Shown in pieces: positions 26,157-35,498 of a DNA stretch of 64,000 bases. The notes beneath the pieces were generated by a model. That model did not search any database. It saw nothing but the letters and a program-made list of their open reading frames with translations, and had not been told where the DNA came from. Every line of letters begins with the position of its first letter. Position 1 is the stretch's first letter. Source of the DNA: Parasedimentitalea denitrificans (GTDB taxonomy: Bacteria > Pseudomonadota > Alphaproteobacteria > Rhodobacterales > Rhodobacteraceae). The position numbers and the translations under genes are program-made. The DNA lies in NCBI RefSeq assembly GCF_011813015.1, contig NZ_QHLQ01000021.1, forward strand, positions 1 to 64,000, written 5' to 3'.

Positions 26157-26205
26157 TCGGTAATCCGATTGAAAAACCAAACCGGGGCGAAGTTTTTGCC
26201 CCGGT
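26155..26205 (+). promoter_or_regulatory. Two stem-loops between pstS and pstC
   Basis: AATCGG-taat-CCGATT (26155-26170) overlaps the pstS stop. ACCGGGGC (26181-26188) with GCCCCGGT (26198-26205) follows. No T tract follows either, so they probably protect pstS mRNA or reduce read-through, raising PstS above the membrane subunits. Confidence 0.55.
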
Positions 26206-26254
26206 CACGAGCTGAACCACATCCCCTTGCCCCGACATCCCGATGGAGCTGTTG

Positions 26255-27733
26255 ATGACCACTTTCTGGCTAATCTCCTGTTTGATCCTGTTGTCCACCG
26301 CCGGCTTTGCCCTTGGGCGCCATCGCGCTTTGGTGTCGGCCGGTGGGCAAGTAAGGAACCTTCATTCCTTGCCGTCCTATTATGGGACAAATGTCGCTCT
26401 ATCGATTTCGGTTCCACCTTTGGCTGTTCTTTCCGTTTGGCTGCTTGCACAGCCGTTGTTTATCGAATCTCACGTTGCGGCGATGATCCCGTTGGAAATG
26501 ATTCCGGAAAATGTCAATCTTAGCCTTGTGATGAGCGACGTCCGCCGAGTTTCTGAAGGGCTGGATATCGCAATATACCAAGGACTTATGTCTGCTGGTG
26601 AAGTTGAGATTTTGGATTCCGAAGCTTCTGATCTGCGGGGCCGTCTTGGCGACTTAGGGATTGCGCTGGGATCTGACGTGCGCCCCGAGATCTTGGATGC
26701 CGCACGCCGCTACCGTACTATGTCTCATGATGGTCGCCTGATGATGACCATTGTGGTGGGCTTGTTTGCCTTGGTCGGGTTCTCAAGATCCTATGGCCAA
26801 ACCGACAAAGATTATCGTGCCCGCAATGCAGTGGAACGTGGGGGGATGGCGTTGCTGATTGTCGCGGCATCGTTGGCGATTTTGACAACGATTGGTATTG
26901 TATATTCAATGCTGTTTGAAACCATCAACTTCTTTGGCCTGCACAACTGGCGCGACTTTTTTTTTGGTACAACTTGGGCACCTAATTTCCGAGGAGATAG
27001 CGAACTCTCGATACTGCCACTACTCTGGGGTACTCTGTATATCTCCTTTATCGCGCTGTTGGTCGCCGTTCCTATTGGTTTATTTGCGGCGATTTACCTC
27101 TCCGAATATGCCAACACCGCCACCCGATCGTTTGCCAAACCACTGCTGGAAATTCTGGCAGGGATCCCAACAATTGTTTACGGGTTGTTCGCACTATTGA
27201 CGATTGGCCCAATGCTGGTGCGTGTGTTTGGTCGGGGTGACGATGGATTGTTGGGGGTAGAATGGATGACTGGTGCCACCTCGGTTTTGACTGCTGGGTT
27301 GGTGATGGGCATCATGCTGATCCCCTTTGTGTCATCGTTGTCAGATGACATCATTAATGCGGTGCCACAATCAATGCGCGATGGCTCTCTTGGGCTAGGC
27401 GCGACCAAATCTGAAACAGTTCGGCAAGTGGTAATCCCGGCGGCGCTGCCAGGCATTGTTGGTGCAGTCTTGTTGGCGGCGTCGCGTGCGATTGGTGAAA
27501 CCATGATTGTCGTCATGGGGGCAGGGGCGATTGCAAATTTTTCGGGCAACCCACTGGAGTCAATGACTACAATTACGACACGTATTGTCAGCCAATTGAC
27601 TGGCGATACAGATTTCGCCAGTCCTGAAACGCTGGTAGCCTTTGCCTTGGGAATGGCACTCTTCGTGCTGACTTTGGGGCTGAACATTCTGGCGCTGTAT
27701 ATAGTGCGAACTTATCGAGAGCAGTACGACTGA
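26255..27733 (+). CDS. pstC: Phosphate ABC transporter permease PstC
   Basis: A 492-residue inner-membrane permease. Two N-terminal helices and a periplasmic segment of about 150 residues precede the usual six-helix PstC core (LSILPLLWGTLYISFIALLVAVPIG). The EAA loop is DGSLGLGATKSETVRQVVIPAALPGIVG. This long form is usual in Alphaproteobacteria. The ATG at 26255 has GGAG six bases upstream; an ATG 12 bases earlier is possible. Its stop overlaps the pstA start. Confidence 0.9.
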   Translation: MTTFWLISCLILLSTAGFALGRHRALVSAGGQVRNLHSLPSYYGTNVALSISVPPLAVLSVWLLAQPLFIESHVAAMIPLEMIPENVNLSLVMSDVRRVSEGLDIAIYQGLMSAGEVEILDSEASDLRGRLGDLGIALGSDVRPEILDAARRYRTMSHDGRLMMTIVVGLFALVGFSRSYGQTDKDYRARNAVERGGMALLIVAASLAILTTIGIVYSMLFETINFFGLHNWRDFFFGTTWAPNFRGDSELSILPLLWGTLYISFIALLVAVPIGLFAAIYLSEYANTATRSFAKPLLEILAGIPTIVYGLFALLTIGPMLVRVFGRGDDGLLGVEWMTGATSVLTAGLVMGIMLIPFVSSLSDDIINAVPQSMRDGSLGLGATKSETVRQVVIPAALPGIVGAVLLAASRAIGETMIVVMGAGAIANFSGNPLESMTTITTRIVSQLTGDTDFASPETLVAFALGMALFVLTLGLNILALYIVRTYREQYD

Positions 27734-29070
27734 TGAGTCATATCACAAAAGAAGCACATGGCGGCTCTTTGTTGGCACAAAGTGCACGTACTAAGAAGCG
27801 TAACGCTGCCGAGACCCGGTTCAAGGCGTTTGGAATAGCGGCAATTGCGGTGAGCCTACTGATGTTGTTCGTGCTAGTGACTACCATCATTGGCAAAGGG
27901 TGGGGTGCCTATCAGCAAACCTTTATAACGCTGCAGGTCGAATTGCTGGAAAAGAAGCTCGACAAAAAGGGCAACCGCAACCTGTCTGACATCAAAAAGG
28001 TGTCGACCTTTGGGTATGCACCACTGATCAAGTCCGCTGTCACCGCAAAAGTTGAAGAGCTGGGCGTTGAAACTGGGTTGAAATCCAAACAGTTAGTGGG
28101 CCTTCTCTCTAAAGGTGCCGCAGCACAGTTACGAGATTTTGTCATAAACAATCCGGACCGCATTGGTGACACAGTTGAGTTTCGTTTTCTGGCATCCAGC
28201 CGCGTTGATGGATATTTGAAGGGCAGGGTTCATCGAGAAAGCATCGACAACGACAAAAACATCTCTCCTGCGCAGTTGGATCTGGTGGATGCACTGGTGT
28301 TGGCTGGTGTGGTTGAAAAGACCTTCAATATTGATTTCATCATCGGTGCAGATGCCTCGGATCAACGACCGGAAGCCGCCGGCATGGGGGTGGCGATGCT
28401 GGGCTCGCTGTCAATGATGATGGTAGTACTGGCGCTTTCACTACCGATAGGTGTTGGCGCCTCGATCTATCTTGAGGAATTTGCTCCAAAAAACTGGCTG
28501 ACTGACATAATCGAGGTGAATATCTCAAACCTCGCGGCTGTTCCGTCGATTGTTTTCGGTATTCTTGGTCTGGCGGTCTTCATCAATTATATGCACTTGC
28601 CAATGTCGGCGCCATTGGTTGGCGGTCTGGTGCTGACACTTATGACACTTCCGACCATTATCATATCGACCCGCGCGGCGCTAAGTGCAGTGCCGTCCAG
28701 TATTCGTGACGCGGCTCTAGGAATTGGGGCTTCACGCATGCAGGCCGTATTCCATCATGTACTGCCTCTGGCAGCCCCCGGCATACTGACCGGTACAATC
28801 ATCGGGTTGGCTCAGGCTTTGGGTGAAACTGCGCCGCTACTACTTATTGGAATGGTTGGATTTATCGCCTCAAATGCACCTGACACTATTGCAGAAGGCC
28901 TGATGTCACCCAACTCGGCGATGCCAGCGCAGATTTACGAATGGGCCAAGCGGGCAGACCCTGCTTTTTATGAACGTGCTTGGGGAGGTATCATCCTTCT
29001 TCTGCTTTTCTTGGTCACCATGAACACGGTTGCGGTAATACTGCGCCGTCGCTTTGAACGCCGCTGGTAG
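27733..29070 (+). CDS. pstA: Phosphate ABC transporter permease PstA
   Basis: A 445-residue permease with an N-terminal DUF3333-type extension (about 1-200, including a membrane helix near 35-55) and the PstA core. The EAA loop is DAALGIGASRMQAVFHHVLPLAAPGILTG. It forms the channel with PstC. The start at 27733 overlaps the last base of pstC (TGATG), so translation is coupled. Confidence 0.92.
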   Translation: MSHITKEAHGGSLLAQSARTKKRNAAETRFKAFGIAAIAVSLLMLFVLVTTIIGKGWGAYQQTFITLQVELLEKKLDKKGNRNLSDIKKVSTFGYAPLIKSAVTAKVEELGVETGLKSKQLVGLLSKGAAAQLRDFVINNPDRIGDTVEFRFLASSRVDGYLKGRVHRESIDNDKNISPAQLDLVDALVLAGVVEKTFNIDFIIGADASDQRPEAAGMGVAMLGSLSMMMVVLALSLPIGVGASIYLEEFAPKNWLTDIIEVNISNLAAVPSIVFGILGLAVFINYMHLPMSAPLVGGLVLTLMTLPTIIISTRAALSAVPSSIRDAALGIGASRMQAVFHHVLPLAAPGILTGTIIGLAQALGETAPLLLIGMVGFIASNAPDTIAEGLMSPNSAMPAQIYEWAKRADPAFYERAWGGIILLLLFLVTMNTVAVILRRRFERRW

Positions 29071-29084
29071 GAAGGGGATAAGCT

Positions 29085-29882
29085 ATGAACGATATGACGC
29101 TCTTGGAGCGAAAAGTGGAAACGCAAGACATCAAGATCGAGGCCAGAAATGTGCAGGTCCACTATGGTAATACACATGCGATCAAGGATGTGAACGTTAA
29201 GATCGAAGACAAGACTGTTACCGCCTTCATCGGCCCGTCTGGTTGCGGTAAATCGACTTTCTTGCGCTGCATGAACAGAATGAACGACACCATCCAAGCC
29301 TGTAAAGTATCAGGGAACATTCTATTGGATGGAGAAGATATTTACGACAAGCGCGTGGATCCGGTGCAACTACGCGCCAAGGTTGGCATGGTGTTTCAGA
29401 AACCCAACCCGTTTCCAAAATCGATCTATGACAACGTTGCCTATGGGCCCAAAATTCACGGGCTGTATAATACCAAAAGCGAGTTGGATGAGATCGTAGA
29501 AACCGCACTCCGCCGTGCCGCTATCTGGGATGAAGTCAAGGATCGGCTTAACGCTCCTGGAACTGGACTCTCAGGTGGGCAGCAGCAACGGCTCTGTATT
29601 GCCCGCGCAGTAGCAACCGCACCTGAGGTGCTCTTAATGGATGAACCCTGTTCTGCGTTGGATCCCATTGCCACCGCACAGGTCGAAGAGCTGATCGACG
29701 AATTACGGCAGGGATTTTCCGTGGTGATTGTGACACATTCCATGCAGCAGGCGGCACGCGTGAGCCAGAGAACCGCCTTTTTCCATTTGGGCAACCTTGT
29801 GGAGTTTGGCGAGACTGGGCACGTCTTCACTAACCCCCAAGATGCGCGCACCGAAAGCTATATCACCGGCCGTATCGGCTGA
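29085..29882 (+). CDS. pstB: Phosphate ABC transporter ATPase PstB
   Basis: A 265-residue ATPase. Walker A is [13 protein letters not shown], the signature is [16 protein letters not shown], Walker B is [13 protein letters not shown], and the H-loop is [14 protein letters not shown]. The cysteine next to the Walker A lysine and DEPCSALDP are PstB hallmarks. It powers phosphate import with PstCA and is part of the PhoR signalling complex. Confidence 0.96.
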   Translation: MNDMTLLERKVETQDIKIEARNVQVHYGNTHAIKDVNVKIEDKTVTAFIGPSGCGKSTFLRCMNRMNDTIQACKVSGNILLDGEDIYDKRVDPVQLRAKVGMVFQKPNPFPKSIYDNVAYGPKIHGLYNTKSELDEIVETALRRAAIWDEVKDRLNAPGTGLSGGQQQRLCIARAVATAPEVLLMDEPCSALDPIATAQVEELIDELRQGFSVVIVTHSMQQAARVSQRTAFFHLGNLVEFGETGHVFTNPQDARTESYITGRIG

Positions 29883-29898
29883 CCCAAAGGGACGAGAC

Positions 29899-30609
29899 AT
29901 GGAAGAGCAACACATCGCATCCGCCTTTGACCGCGACCTAGAGGCTATTCAGGCACGGATTATGAAAATGGGCGGGCTGGTCGAGGCCGCAATCATCGAC
30001 GCGGCGCGGGCCTTGGAAACCAGCGACGAAGAACTGGCGATAGAGGTTCGTAGACGCGACAAAGATATTGATTCATTAGAAGAATTAATCAACGAGGAAG
30101 CCGCGAGATTAATTGCTATCCGATCGCCCACAGCCGGTGATTTGCGTCTTGTTCTATCGGTCATGAAGATCTCGGCCAACTTGGAACGCATTGGTGACTA
30201 CGCAAAGAACATGGCCAAGCGGACCGTGGTACTAGCCCAGGGCCCAACGGTCAGAGAGGGCACATCTGCGCTGCGTCGAATGGCACGCGAGGTTGAGCGG
30301 ATGCTGAACGACGCACTAGATGCGTACATCCAGCGCGATATTGAGCTAGCAGAAGATGTAATTGCCCGTGATCACGACGTGGACCAGATGTACAATGCTC
30401 TGTTTCGAGAGTTCCTTACATTCATGATGGAAGATCCTCGCAACATAACTCCCTGTATGCATTTACATTTCATTGCCAAAAACACCGAGCGAATGGGCGA
30501 TCACGCCACCGCAATTGCCGAACAGGTCATCTATTTGGTGACTGGCGAACGACCAGATGAAGGCCGCATCAAGGCCGACACCACATCTACCAAAGTTCAG
30601 GAGATCTGA
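29899..30609 (+). CDS. phoU: Phosphate signalling protein PhoU
   Basis: A 236-residue all-helical protein of two PhoU three-helix repeats, each with the acidic metal-binding motif (DKDIDSLEELINEEA and DHDVDQMYNALFREF). NLERIGDYAKNMAKR and NTERMGDHATAIAEQ are the paired conserved helices. It restrains PhoR kinase and Pst uptake when phosphate is plentiful. The ATG at 29899 follows AAAGGGACGAGAC; the longer frame runs back into pstB. Confidence 0.95.
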   Translation: MEEQHIASAFDRDLEAIQARIMKMGGLVEAAIIDAARALETSDEELAIEVRRRDKDIDSLEELINEEAARLIAIRSPTAGDLRLVLSVMKISANLERIGDYAKNMAKRTVVLAQGPTVREGTSALRRMAREVERMLNDALDAYIQRDIELAEDVIARDHDVDQMYNALFREFLTFMMEDPRNITPCMHLHFIAKNTERMGDHATAIAEQVIYLVTGERPDEGRIKADTTSTKVQEI

Positions 30610-30612
30610 CAA

Positions 30613-31302
30613 ATGTCAGTGGATCAGCCAACCGTTTTGGTTGTCGAAGACGAAATGGCACAGCGAGAGGTGCTTTGTTACAATCTGGAAGCTGACGGGT
30701 TTCGGGTTATCAAGGCTGAAGATGGCGAGGAGGCACTGCTGATCGTCTCGGAGGAGAATCCGGATATCGTATTGTTGGATTGGATGATGCCTAACCTGAG
30801 CGGTATAGAAGTTTGCCGGAGGCTGAAGTCACGACCGGAGACTGCTGCCATTCCCATCATTATGCTGTCAGCACGTACCGAAGAAGTTGACAAAGTGCGC
30901 GGTTTGGAAACCGGTGCGGATGACTATGTTATCAAACCCTATTCTGTGATCGAACTGATGGCACGAGTACGTACCCAATTGCGACGGGTACGGCCCTCGA
31001 CCGTGGGTGTTCGATTGTCTTTTGAGGACATCGTTTTGGATACTGAAACTCACCGAGTAAGTCGTGCAAAACAAAAGTTGAAGCTAGGTCCTACTGAGTT
31101 CCGCTTGCTTACGACCTTCATGGAAAAACCGGGGCGTGTTTGGAGCAGGGAGCAATTGCTCGACCGCGTATGGGGTAGGGATATCTATGTCGACACAAGA
31201 ACTGTCGATGTGCATATTGGTCGACTGCGTAAGGCATTAGGTCAATTTGGAGGAGATGACCCTCTGCGGACCGTCCGTGGGGCCGGATACTCTCTTGGAT
31301 AA
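30613..31302 (+). CDS. phoB: Phosphate response regulator PhoB
   Basis: A 229-residue OmpR-class regulator. The receiver domain has acidic pocket ED at 12-13, phospho-acceptor Asp56 in IVLLDWMMP, then Thr/Ser and Lys in MLSARTEEVDKVRG and DYVIKPYS. The C-terminal winged helix contains VWSREQLLDRVWG and VDTRTVDVHIGRLRKAL. It would bind the PHO box before pstS. It is the last gene of the cluster, three bases after phoU, and converges on the LysR gene. Confidence 0.95.
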   Translation: MSVDQPTVLVVEDEMAQREVLCYNLEADGFRVIKAEDGEEALLIVSEENPDIVLLDWMMPNLSGIEVCRRLKSRPETAAIPIIMLSARTEEVDKVRGLETGADDYVIKPYSVIELMARVRTQLRRVRPSTVGVRLSFEDIVLDTETHRVSRAKQKLKLGPTEFRLLTTFMEKPGRVWSREQLLDRVWGRDIYVDTRTVDVHIGRLRKALGQFGGDDPLRTVRGAGYSLG

Positions 31303-31346
31303 CGTGTCTTAACTGTACAAAACAGTACACATTAAAAACAGGGTGT

Positions 31347-32258
31347 TCAGCGCGGTAAAGGATCCTCTGGTTGCGACTTCGTCGCCAACCAATTTCTAAA
31401 CTTTGTGAGGGCTGCATGGCGGCTCTTCGTTTCAGGCCAGACCAAATAGTATGCACCGCTAGTTTCAATTGGGGTAGGGTGCAAGGCCACCAAACGGCCT
31501 GCGGCCAAGTCCTGTTCAACCAGATAGTCTGGCATCAATGCGACCCCTAAACCATGTAAGGCCGCCTGACTAATGGTTGCAAATTGATCATACATCGTCC
31601 CTGAAAGAGGCCTCTGAGAGATATCAATCTGACTTGAAAGCCAATGCTTCCAGGCCAATTGGCGCGTTTGGATATGGAGCAGTGGAAGATTCAGAATATC
31701 TGCCGGAGAGAAGATTTTTGTTCCACCTAATAACGATGGGGCACACACCGGAAGCAACTGCTCGTGTTTCAATAGCAGTGACTGAGTTCCGGGCCAATCT
31801 GCGTGCCCGAAATGTAGTGCTGCATCAAATGGTTCTACTGCAAAGTTGAACTCTTCTAGTCGAGTAGCCATGTTTATTGTAATTTCTGGATGCAATCTCG
31901 AAAAATCGGGTAACCTTGGCATCAACCAGCGCATACCAAAAGCAGGGAGAATGGCCAAGCTAAGAGTCCCAGCCAAAGGGGCTGTTTGAACTCTCAAAGT
32001 CGCTTGGGAAATTTGTGTTAATGCCTGTCGAACATCTGCTGCGTAGTCCTGCGCGTCTGCGGTCAATGCCAGACGTTTCTTATCCCGAACGATAAGATCC
32101 ATGCCTAGTTGCTGTTCCAGTGACTGCAACTGTCTGCTTACTGCACTTTGTGTTAGAGACATCTCTTCAGCCACAGCAGAGGCGGATTGCAACCGATCAA
32201 GCGATTCAAGGGCCCGTAAAGACGAAATAGACGGGAGTAAACGTCGAGGAGTTTTCAT
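31347..32258 (-). CDS. LysR-family regulator (GcvA-like), likely regulator of gcdH
   Basis: A 303-residue regulator with an N-terminal winged helix (SSLRALESLDRLQSASAVAEEMSLTQSAVSRQLQSLEQQLG) and a C-terminal effector domain (about 95-295). It is divergent from the glutaryl-CoA dehydrogenase gene with 103 bases between starts, a classical LysR layout, and an inverted repeat lies in the gap. GcdR-type control by glutarate or glutaryl-CoA is a fair inference, not proven. Confidence 0.85.
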   Translation of the reverse strand: MKTPRRLLPSISSLRALESLDRLQSASAVAEEMSLTQSAVSRQLQSLEQQLGMDLIVRDKKRLALTADAQDYAADVRQALTQISQATLRVQTAPLAGTLSLAILPAFGMRWLMPRLPDFSRLHPEITINMATRLEEFNFAVEPFDAALHFGHADWPGTQSLLLKHEQLLPVCAPSLLGGTKIFSPADILNLPLLHIQTRQLAWKHWLSSQIDISQRPLSGTMYDQFATISQAALHGLGVALMPDYLVEQDLAAGRLVALHPTPIETSGAYYLVWPETKSRHAALTKFRNWLATKSQPEDPLPR

Positions 32259-32262
32259 GTAT

Positions 32263-32283
32263 GACTAATACTCATGTTTAGTC
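32263..32283. promoter_or_regulatory. Candidate LysR operator
   Basis: A perfect inverted repeat GACTAA (32263-32268) and TTAGTC (32278-32283) with a nine-base spacer lies immediately upstream of the LysR start, in the gap shared with gcdH. Its symmetry and position suit a LysR-type binding site. Confidence 0.5.
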
Positions 32284-32361
32284 GTGAAAGTCTCGCTTTT
32301 TCTCTAGGCTCGTCAGAGTTAAAATTCGAGCAAAAGTGAATTTCAATTAGGAGCACGATCA

Positions 32362-33585
32362 ATGACCAATAGCAAACCAGCGCTACGCGCCAAAGATGCA
32401 CCAGATCTAAACAGTTTTGACTGGACTGATGCACTGCGTGTGACTGACCAGCTGAGTGAAGACGAACGCATGATTGCGGATTCTGCTCGGGCTTACAGTC
32501 AAGAAAAGCTACAGCCACGAGTTGACAGCGCATATGCCAATGAAGACTGCGATCCTTCCATTTTCCGTGAAATGGGAGACATGGGATTGTTGGGGACTAC
32601 AATTCCGGAAGAATACGGCGGATTGGGCGGCAGCTATGTTGCATATGGCCTGGTCGCGCGTGAGGTGGAACGAGTGGATTCCGGATATCGATCAATGATG
32701 TCTGTTCAGAGTTCGCTCGTCATGTATCCTATCTATGCCTATGGCAGTGAAGAGCAGCGACAAAAATACTTGCCAAAACTCGCAACTGGTGAGTCGATCG
32801 GTTGCTTTGGTTTAACAGAACCTGATGCAGGTTCAGATCCAGCTGGTATGAAAACACGTGCTGAAAAGACAAAGAACGGCTACAGGCTAACCGGGTCAAA
32901 AATGTGGATCTCAAATGCTCCGATCGCGGATGTGTTTGTCGTTTGGGCTAAGTCTGAAGAACACGGAAACAAGATCCGCGGCTTCATCCTGGAAAAGGGA
33001 ATGAAAGGGCTGAGTGCGCCGAAGATTGAAAACAAGATGTCACTGCGGGCCTCGATCACAGGTGAGATTGTGATGGACGGTGTCGAAATCGATGCAGACG
33101 CGTTGCTACCAAATGTAGAGGGTTTGAAGGGACCATTCGGGTGCTTGAACCGCGCACGCTACGGGATCAGCTGGGGCGCACTTGGTGCAGCAGAGGCATG
33201 CTGGCACGCAGCAAGGCAATATGGACTTGATCGGCACCAGTTCAATCGGCCGCTGGCACAGACCCAGTTATTCCAGCTGAAGCTTGCAAACATGCAAACT
33301 GAGATAACACTAGGCCTACAAGCATCACTGCAAGTTGGACGTCTGATGGACCAAGCCAAAGCTGCCCCCGAAATGATTTCGATCGTAAAGCGGAACAACT
33401 GCGGCAAAGCCCTTGAAATCGCGCGCCATGCCCGAGACATGCATGGTGGCAATGGAATTTCTCTTGAGTTCCAAGTGATCCGCCACATGATGAATCTGGA
33501 AACGGTCAATACATATGAAGGAACACACGATGTTCATGCCTTGATCCTTGGACGCGCTCAAACTGGCCTTCAAGCATTCTTCTAA
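32362..33585 (+). CDS. gcdH: Glutaryl-CoA dehydrogenase
   Basis: A 407-residue flavoprotein of the acyl-CoA dehydrogenase family that oxidises and decarboxylates glutaryl-CoA to crotonyl-CoA in lysine and tryptophan breakdown. The glutarate-binding Arg/Ser are in [16 protein letters not shown] and substrate motifs are [17 protein letters not shown] and [18 protein letters not shown]. The catalytic Glu is in [25 protein letters not shown] precedes the ATG. The divergent LysR gene is the likely regulator. Confidence 0.92.
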   Translation: MTNSKPALRAKDAPDLNSFDWTDALRVTDQLSEDERMIADSARAYSQEKLQPRVDSAYANEDCDPSIFREMGDMGLLGTTIPEEYGGLGGSYVAYGLVAREVERVDSGYRSMMSVQSSLVMYPIYAYGSEEQRQKYLPKLATGESIGCFGLTEPDAGSDPAGMKTRAEKTKNGYRLTGSKMWISNAPIADVFVVWAKSEEHGNKIRGFILEKGMKGLSAPKIENKMSLRASITGEIVMDGVEIDADALLPNVEGLKGPFGCLNRARYGISWGALGAAEACWHAARQYGLDRHQFNRPLAQTQLFQLKLANMQTEITLGLQASLQVGRLMDQAKAAPEMISIVKRNNCGKALEIARHARDMHGGNGISLEFQVIRHMMNLETVNTYEGTHDVHALILGRAQTGLQAFF

Positions 33586-33913
33586 CATTCGTCAGAACCT
33601 CGTTGGTCCTTGTTCATTGACTAAGGGCCAGCGGGTATCCTTAGGTGACGGTGCGTGCGCAAGCACATTAAACGAGTATATGGGCGTTTTGGTCGCCTTA
33701 AAAGATTTCGCATAATCGGTATTATGTTTCATTATTGGGGTGCGACGTTGAACGTTACGAAGATTTTCAGCCTAGTCGCTCATCAGTTTTGTAATTATGC
33801 TCCAAGTGTCAATTTAATTTGATAAAAGACAAGTATTTCATAAGCACCCTTTAGACTTTTGGGATTGACTGTCATAAACCGTTCCTAATTGAATGCACAA
33901 GGATCTAATTGAA
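33586..33913. other. Intergenic region before aroQ
   Basis: About 328 bases without a supported gene. A stem TGGTCCTT/AAGGGCCA (33604-33611 with 33623-33630, one G-U pair), 20 bases after gcdH, may be its weak terminator although no T run follows. The rest is AT-rich and probably holds the promoter of aroQ-luxR. AAGGA at 33899-33903 is the likely ribosome binding site for aroQ. Confidence 0.45.
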
Positions 33914-34357
33914 ATGCGTAGCATCTTGGTTTTGAACGGCCCAAATCTCAATTTACTTGGGACTAGACAGCCAGAAGTCTACGGCTCGGTTACTTTGGAT
34001 ATGATTGAAGGGATGTGCGTCGAGCACGCAATGACTCTGGGTATTCAAGTTGTTTGCCAGCAATCTAACCACGAAGGAGTTCTTATCGACGCAATCCATG
34101 CTGCCAAAGGAAACCATCAGGGTATTATTTTGAATGCTGGTGCCTATACGCATACGTCCATAGCCCTCATGGACGCTCTCGCGTCGGTTGAGTTACCTTG
34201 TGTCGAGGTGCATCTGTCAAATATTCACTCTCGAGAAGACTTTCGGCATGTGTCTTACGTTTCAAAGATCGCAATCGGACAAATCTGTGGACTTGGGCCG
34301 CAGGGCTATACAATGGCAATCAGCGCTTTGATCTCTCACCTTGAAGAGCCTGGTTGA
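33914..34357 (+). CDS. aroQ: 3-dehydroquinate dehydratase, type II
   Basis: A 147-residue dodecamer-forming enzyme of the shikimate or quinate pathway. Motifs are LNGPNLNLLGTRQPEVYG with the catalytic Tyr, CQQSNHEGVLID, ILNAGAYTHTSIALMDAL and VEVHLSNIHSREDFR. The ATG at 33914 begins the conserved fold; another in-frame ATG 21 bases upstream is possible. It ends two bases before a LuxR regulator gene, an unusual neighbour: aroQ more often precedes accB or stands in quinate-degradation clusters. Confidence 0.93.
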   Translation: MRSILVLNGPNLNLLGTRQPEVYGSVTLDMIEGMCVEHAMTLGIQVVCQQSNHEGVLIDAIHAAKGNHQGIILNAGAYTHTSIALMDALASVELPCVEVHLSNIHSREDFRHVSYVSKIAIGQICGLGPQGYTMAISALISHLEEPG

Positions 34358-34359
34358 AG

Positions 34360-35115
34360 ATGAAACTGACAGAGTTTCTACATTTCATTTCCAATTGCCG
34401 GAGTTTGGAAGAGCTTTGGGTTGGGCATGTCGACCAAATGGCTCAGTACGGCTTTGATCGCTTGATTTATGGGTACACCCGCTACAAGACAGAAACCTCT
34501 CTGGGTGATCCTGACGATTTTGTCATTCTTTCAAACCACTGCAACGAGTACTTAAATGGCTTTATGCACACTGGGCTGTACTTTTACGCTCCGATGACCC
34601 GCTGGGCACTCGAAAACGAAGGCGCCTGCAGTTGGCGGCAGGCGTATGCGATGGAGGCCAATCAAGAGTTGAGCCCAGAAGGTCTAAGGGTCATTGAGTT
34701 CAACAAAAGAATGGGAATGACTGCAGGATACACCGTTAGCTTTCATTCGATTTCAAAGAGATTCAAGGGAGCTATTTCACTTGCGGGAAAGCGTGGAACA
34801 TCTCAGGAAAGCTTGGATGAGATGTGGAGCCAACACGGAAATGATATTGTTCTGATCAACAATATGGCTCACCTTAAAATCTTATCCCTGCCCTACTCTC
34901 CTCCGAACCGTGGCTTGACCAAGCGCCAACGAGAGGCTCTACAGTGGGTCGGTGATGGCAAAACAACCCAGGATATTGCGGTATTGATGGGCTTAACCGC
35001 CGCGACGGTTGAAAAGCATCTCAGATTGGCGCGAGACTCATTGAGTGTTGAAACCACTGCCCAAGCGGTCTTAAAGGCTGCCTTGCAAAACCAAATGTTT
35101 GTCATGGAAGCTTAG
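34360..35115 (+). CDS. Orphan LuxR-family regulator (autoinducer-binding fold, altered pocket)
   Basis: A 251-residue regulator with an N-terminal autoinducer_bind domain (about 15-165) and a C-terminal GerE/LuxR helix-turn-helix (about 185-245; LTKRQREALQWVGDGKTTQDIAVLMG, TVEKHLRLARDSL). Aligned by eye to TraR, the ligand residues W57, Y61 and D70 are Tyr64, Phe68 and Ala77 here, while Pro71 and W85 are kept (Pro78, Trp92). No luxI-type synthase is in the window. The start is two bases after the aroQ stop, so the two genes are probably co-transcribed. The ligand is unknown. Confidence 0.85.
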   Translation: MKLTEFLHFISNCRSLEELWVGHVDQMAQYGFDRLIYGYTRYKTETSLGDPDDFVILSNHCNEYLNGFMHTGLYFYAPMTRWALENEGACSWRQAYAMEANQELSPEGLRVIEFNKRMGMTAGYTVSFHSISKRFKGAISLAGKRGTSQESLDEMWSQHGNDIVLINNMAHLKILSLPYSPPNRGLTKRQREALQWVGDGKTTQDIAVLMGLTAATVEKHLRLARDSLSVETTAQAVLKAALQNQMFVMEA

Positions 35116-35323
35116 CCAAAACAGCAAGTGTTTATCTTTCAAGTCTATTCTTCCATCACATGAAAGTAAGGTATTCATTACTTACACCACCGTAAAAAAC
35201 ATCGCATGATACAACTGTTCCGTGAGTGGTGGCTTTGGCCAAAGGGACATTCGGGTGAAGACGTTTGCATTTCAAACCAGTCCATCTCGTTTTCTGCTTT
35301 GTGTGCGTATTTATCAGTATCCA

Positions 35324-35421
35324 AGTAGGAGCCAAAAGAAGTTACTCCTCCCATCCCCATCTAGAGGAGGACTTCGAACCAAGAGACGGAGTCGCGGTTA
35401 CGCGGCTCCGTTTTACTTTTT
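35324..35421 (+). ncRNA. Candidate small RNA with anti-Shine-Dalgarno motif and terminator
   Basis: In the 380-base gap after the LuxR gene, CTCCTCCC (35345-35352) can pair with GAGGAG (35364-35369) or instead with AGGAG upstream (35327-35331). A strong terminator follows: ACGGAGTCGCG (35386-35396) with CGCGGCTCCGT (35401-35411) and TTTACTTTTTAT. No convincing ORF is present. CCUCC-bearing hairpins plus a terminator are a known form of alphaproteobacterial small RNAs. The 5' end is not defined, and the hairpins could instead belong to a long luxR 3' UTR. Confidence 0.35.
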
Positions 35422-35431
35422 ATGGGTCGAC

Positions 35432-35462
35432 AAAAAAGACCCGTTCCATTTCGGAACGGGTC
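35432..35462 (-). terminator. Rho-independent terminator of rpsB-tsf
   Basis: A perfect 10-bp stem GACCCGTTCC (35438-35447) with GGAACGGGTC (35453-35462). On the minus strand it is followed by six T. It lies 36 bases past the tsf stop. Confidence 0.92.
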
Positions 35463-35498
35463 TCTCTTGTCAGAATACGTCGGCGTAAATTGTAGGCT

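Noticed and set aside
31303..31346. Terminator between phoB and the LysR gene
   Set aside because: Only 5-bp imperfect symmetry (TGTAC/GTACA) is visible and no clear T run, too weak to call.
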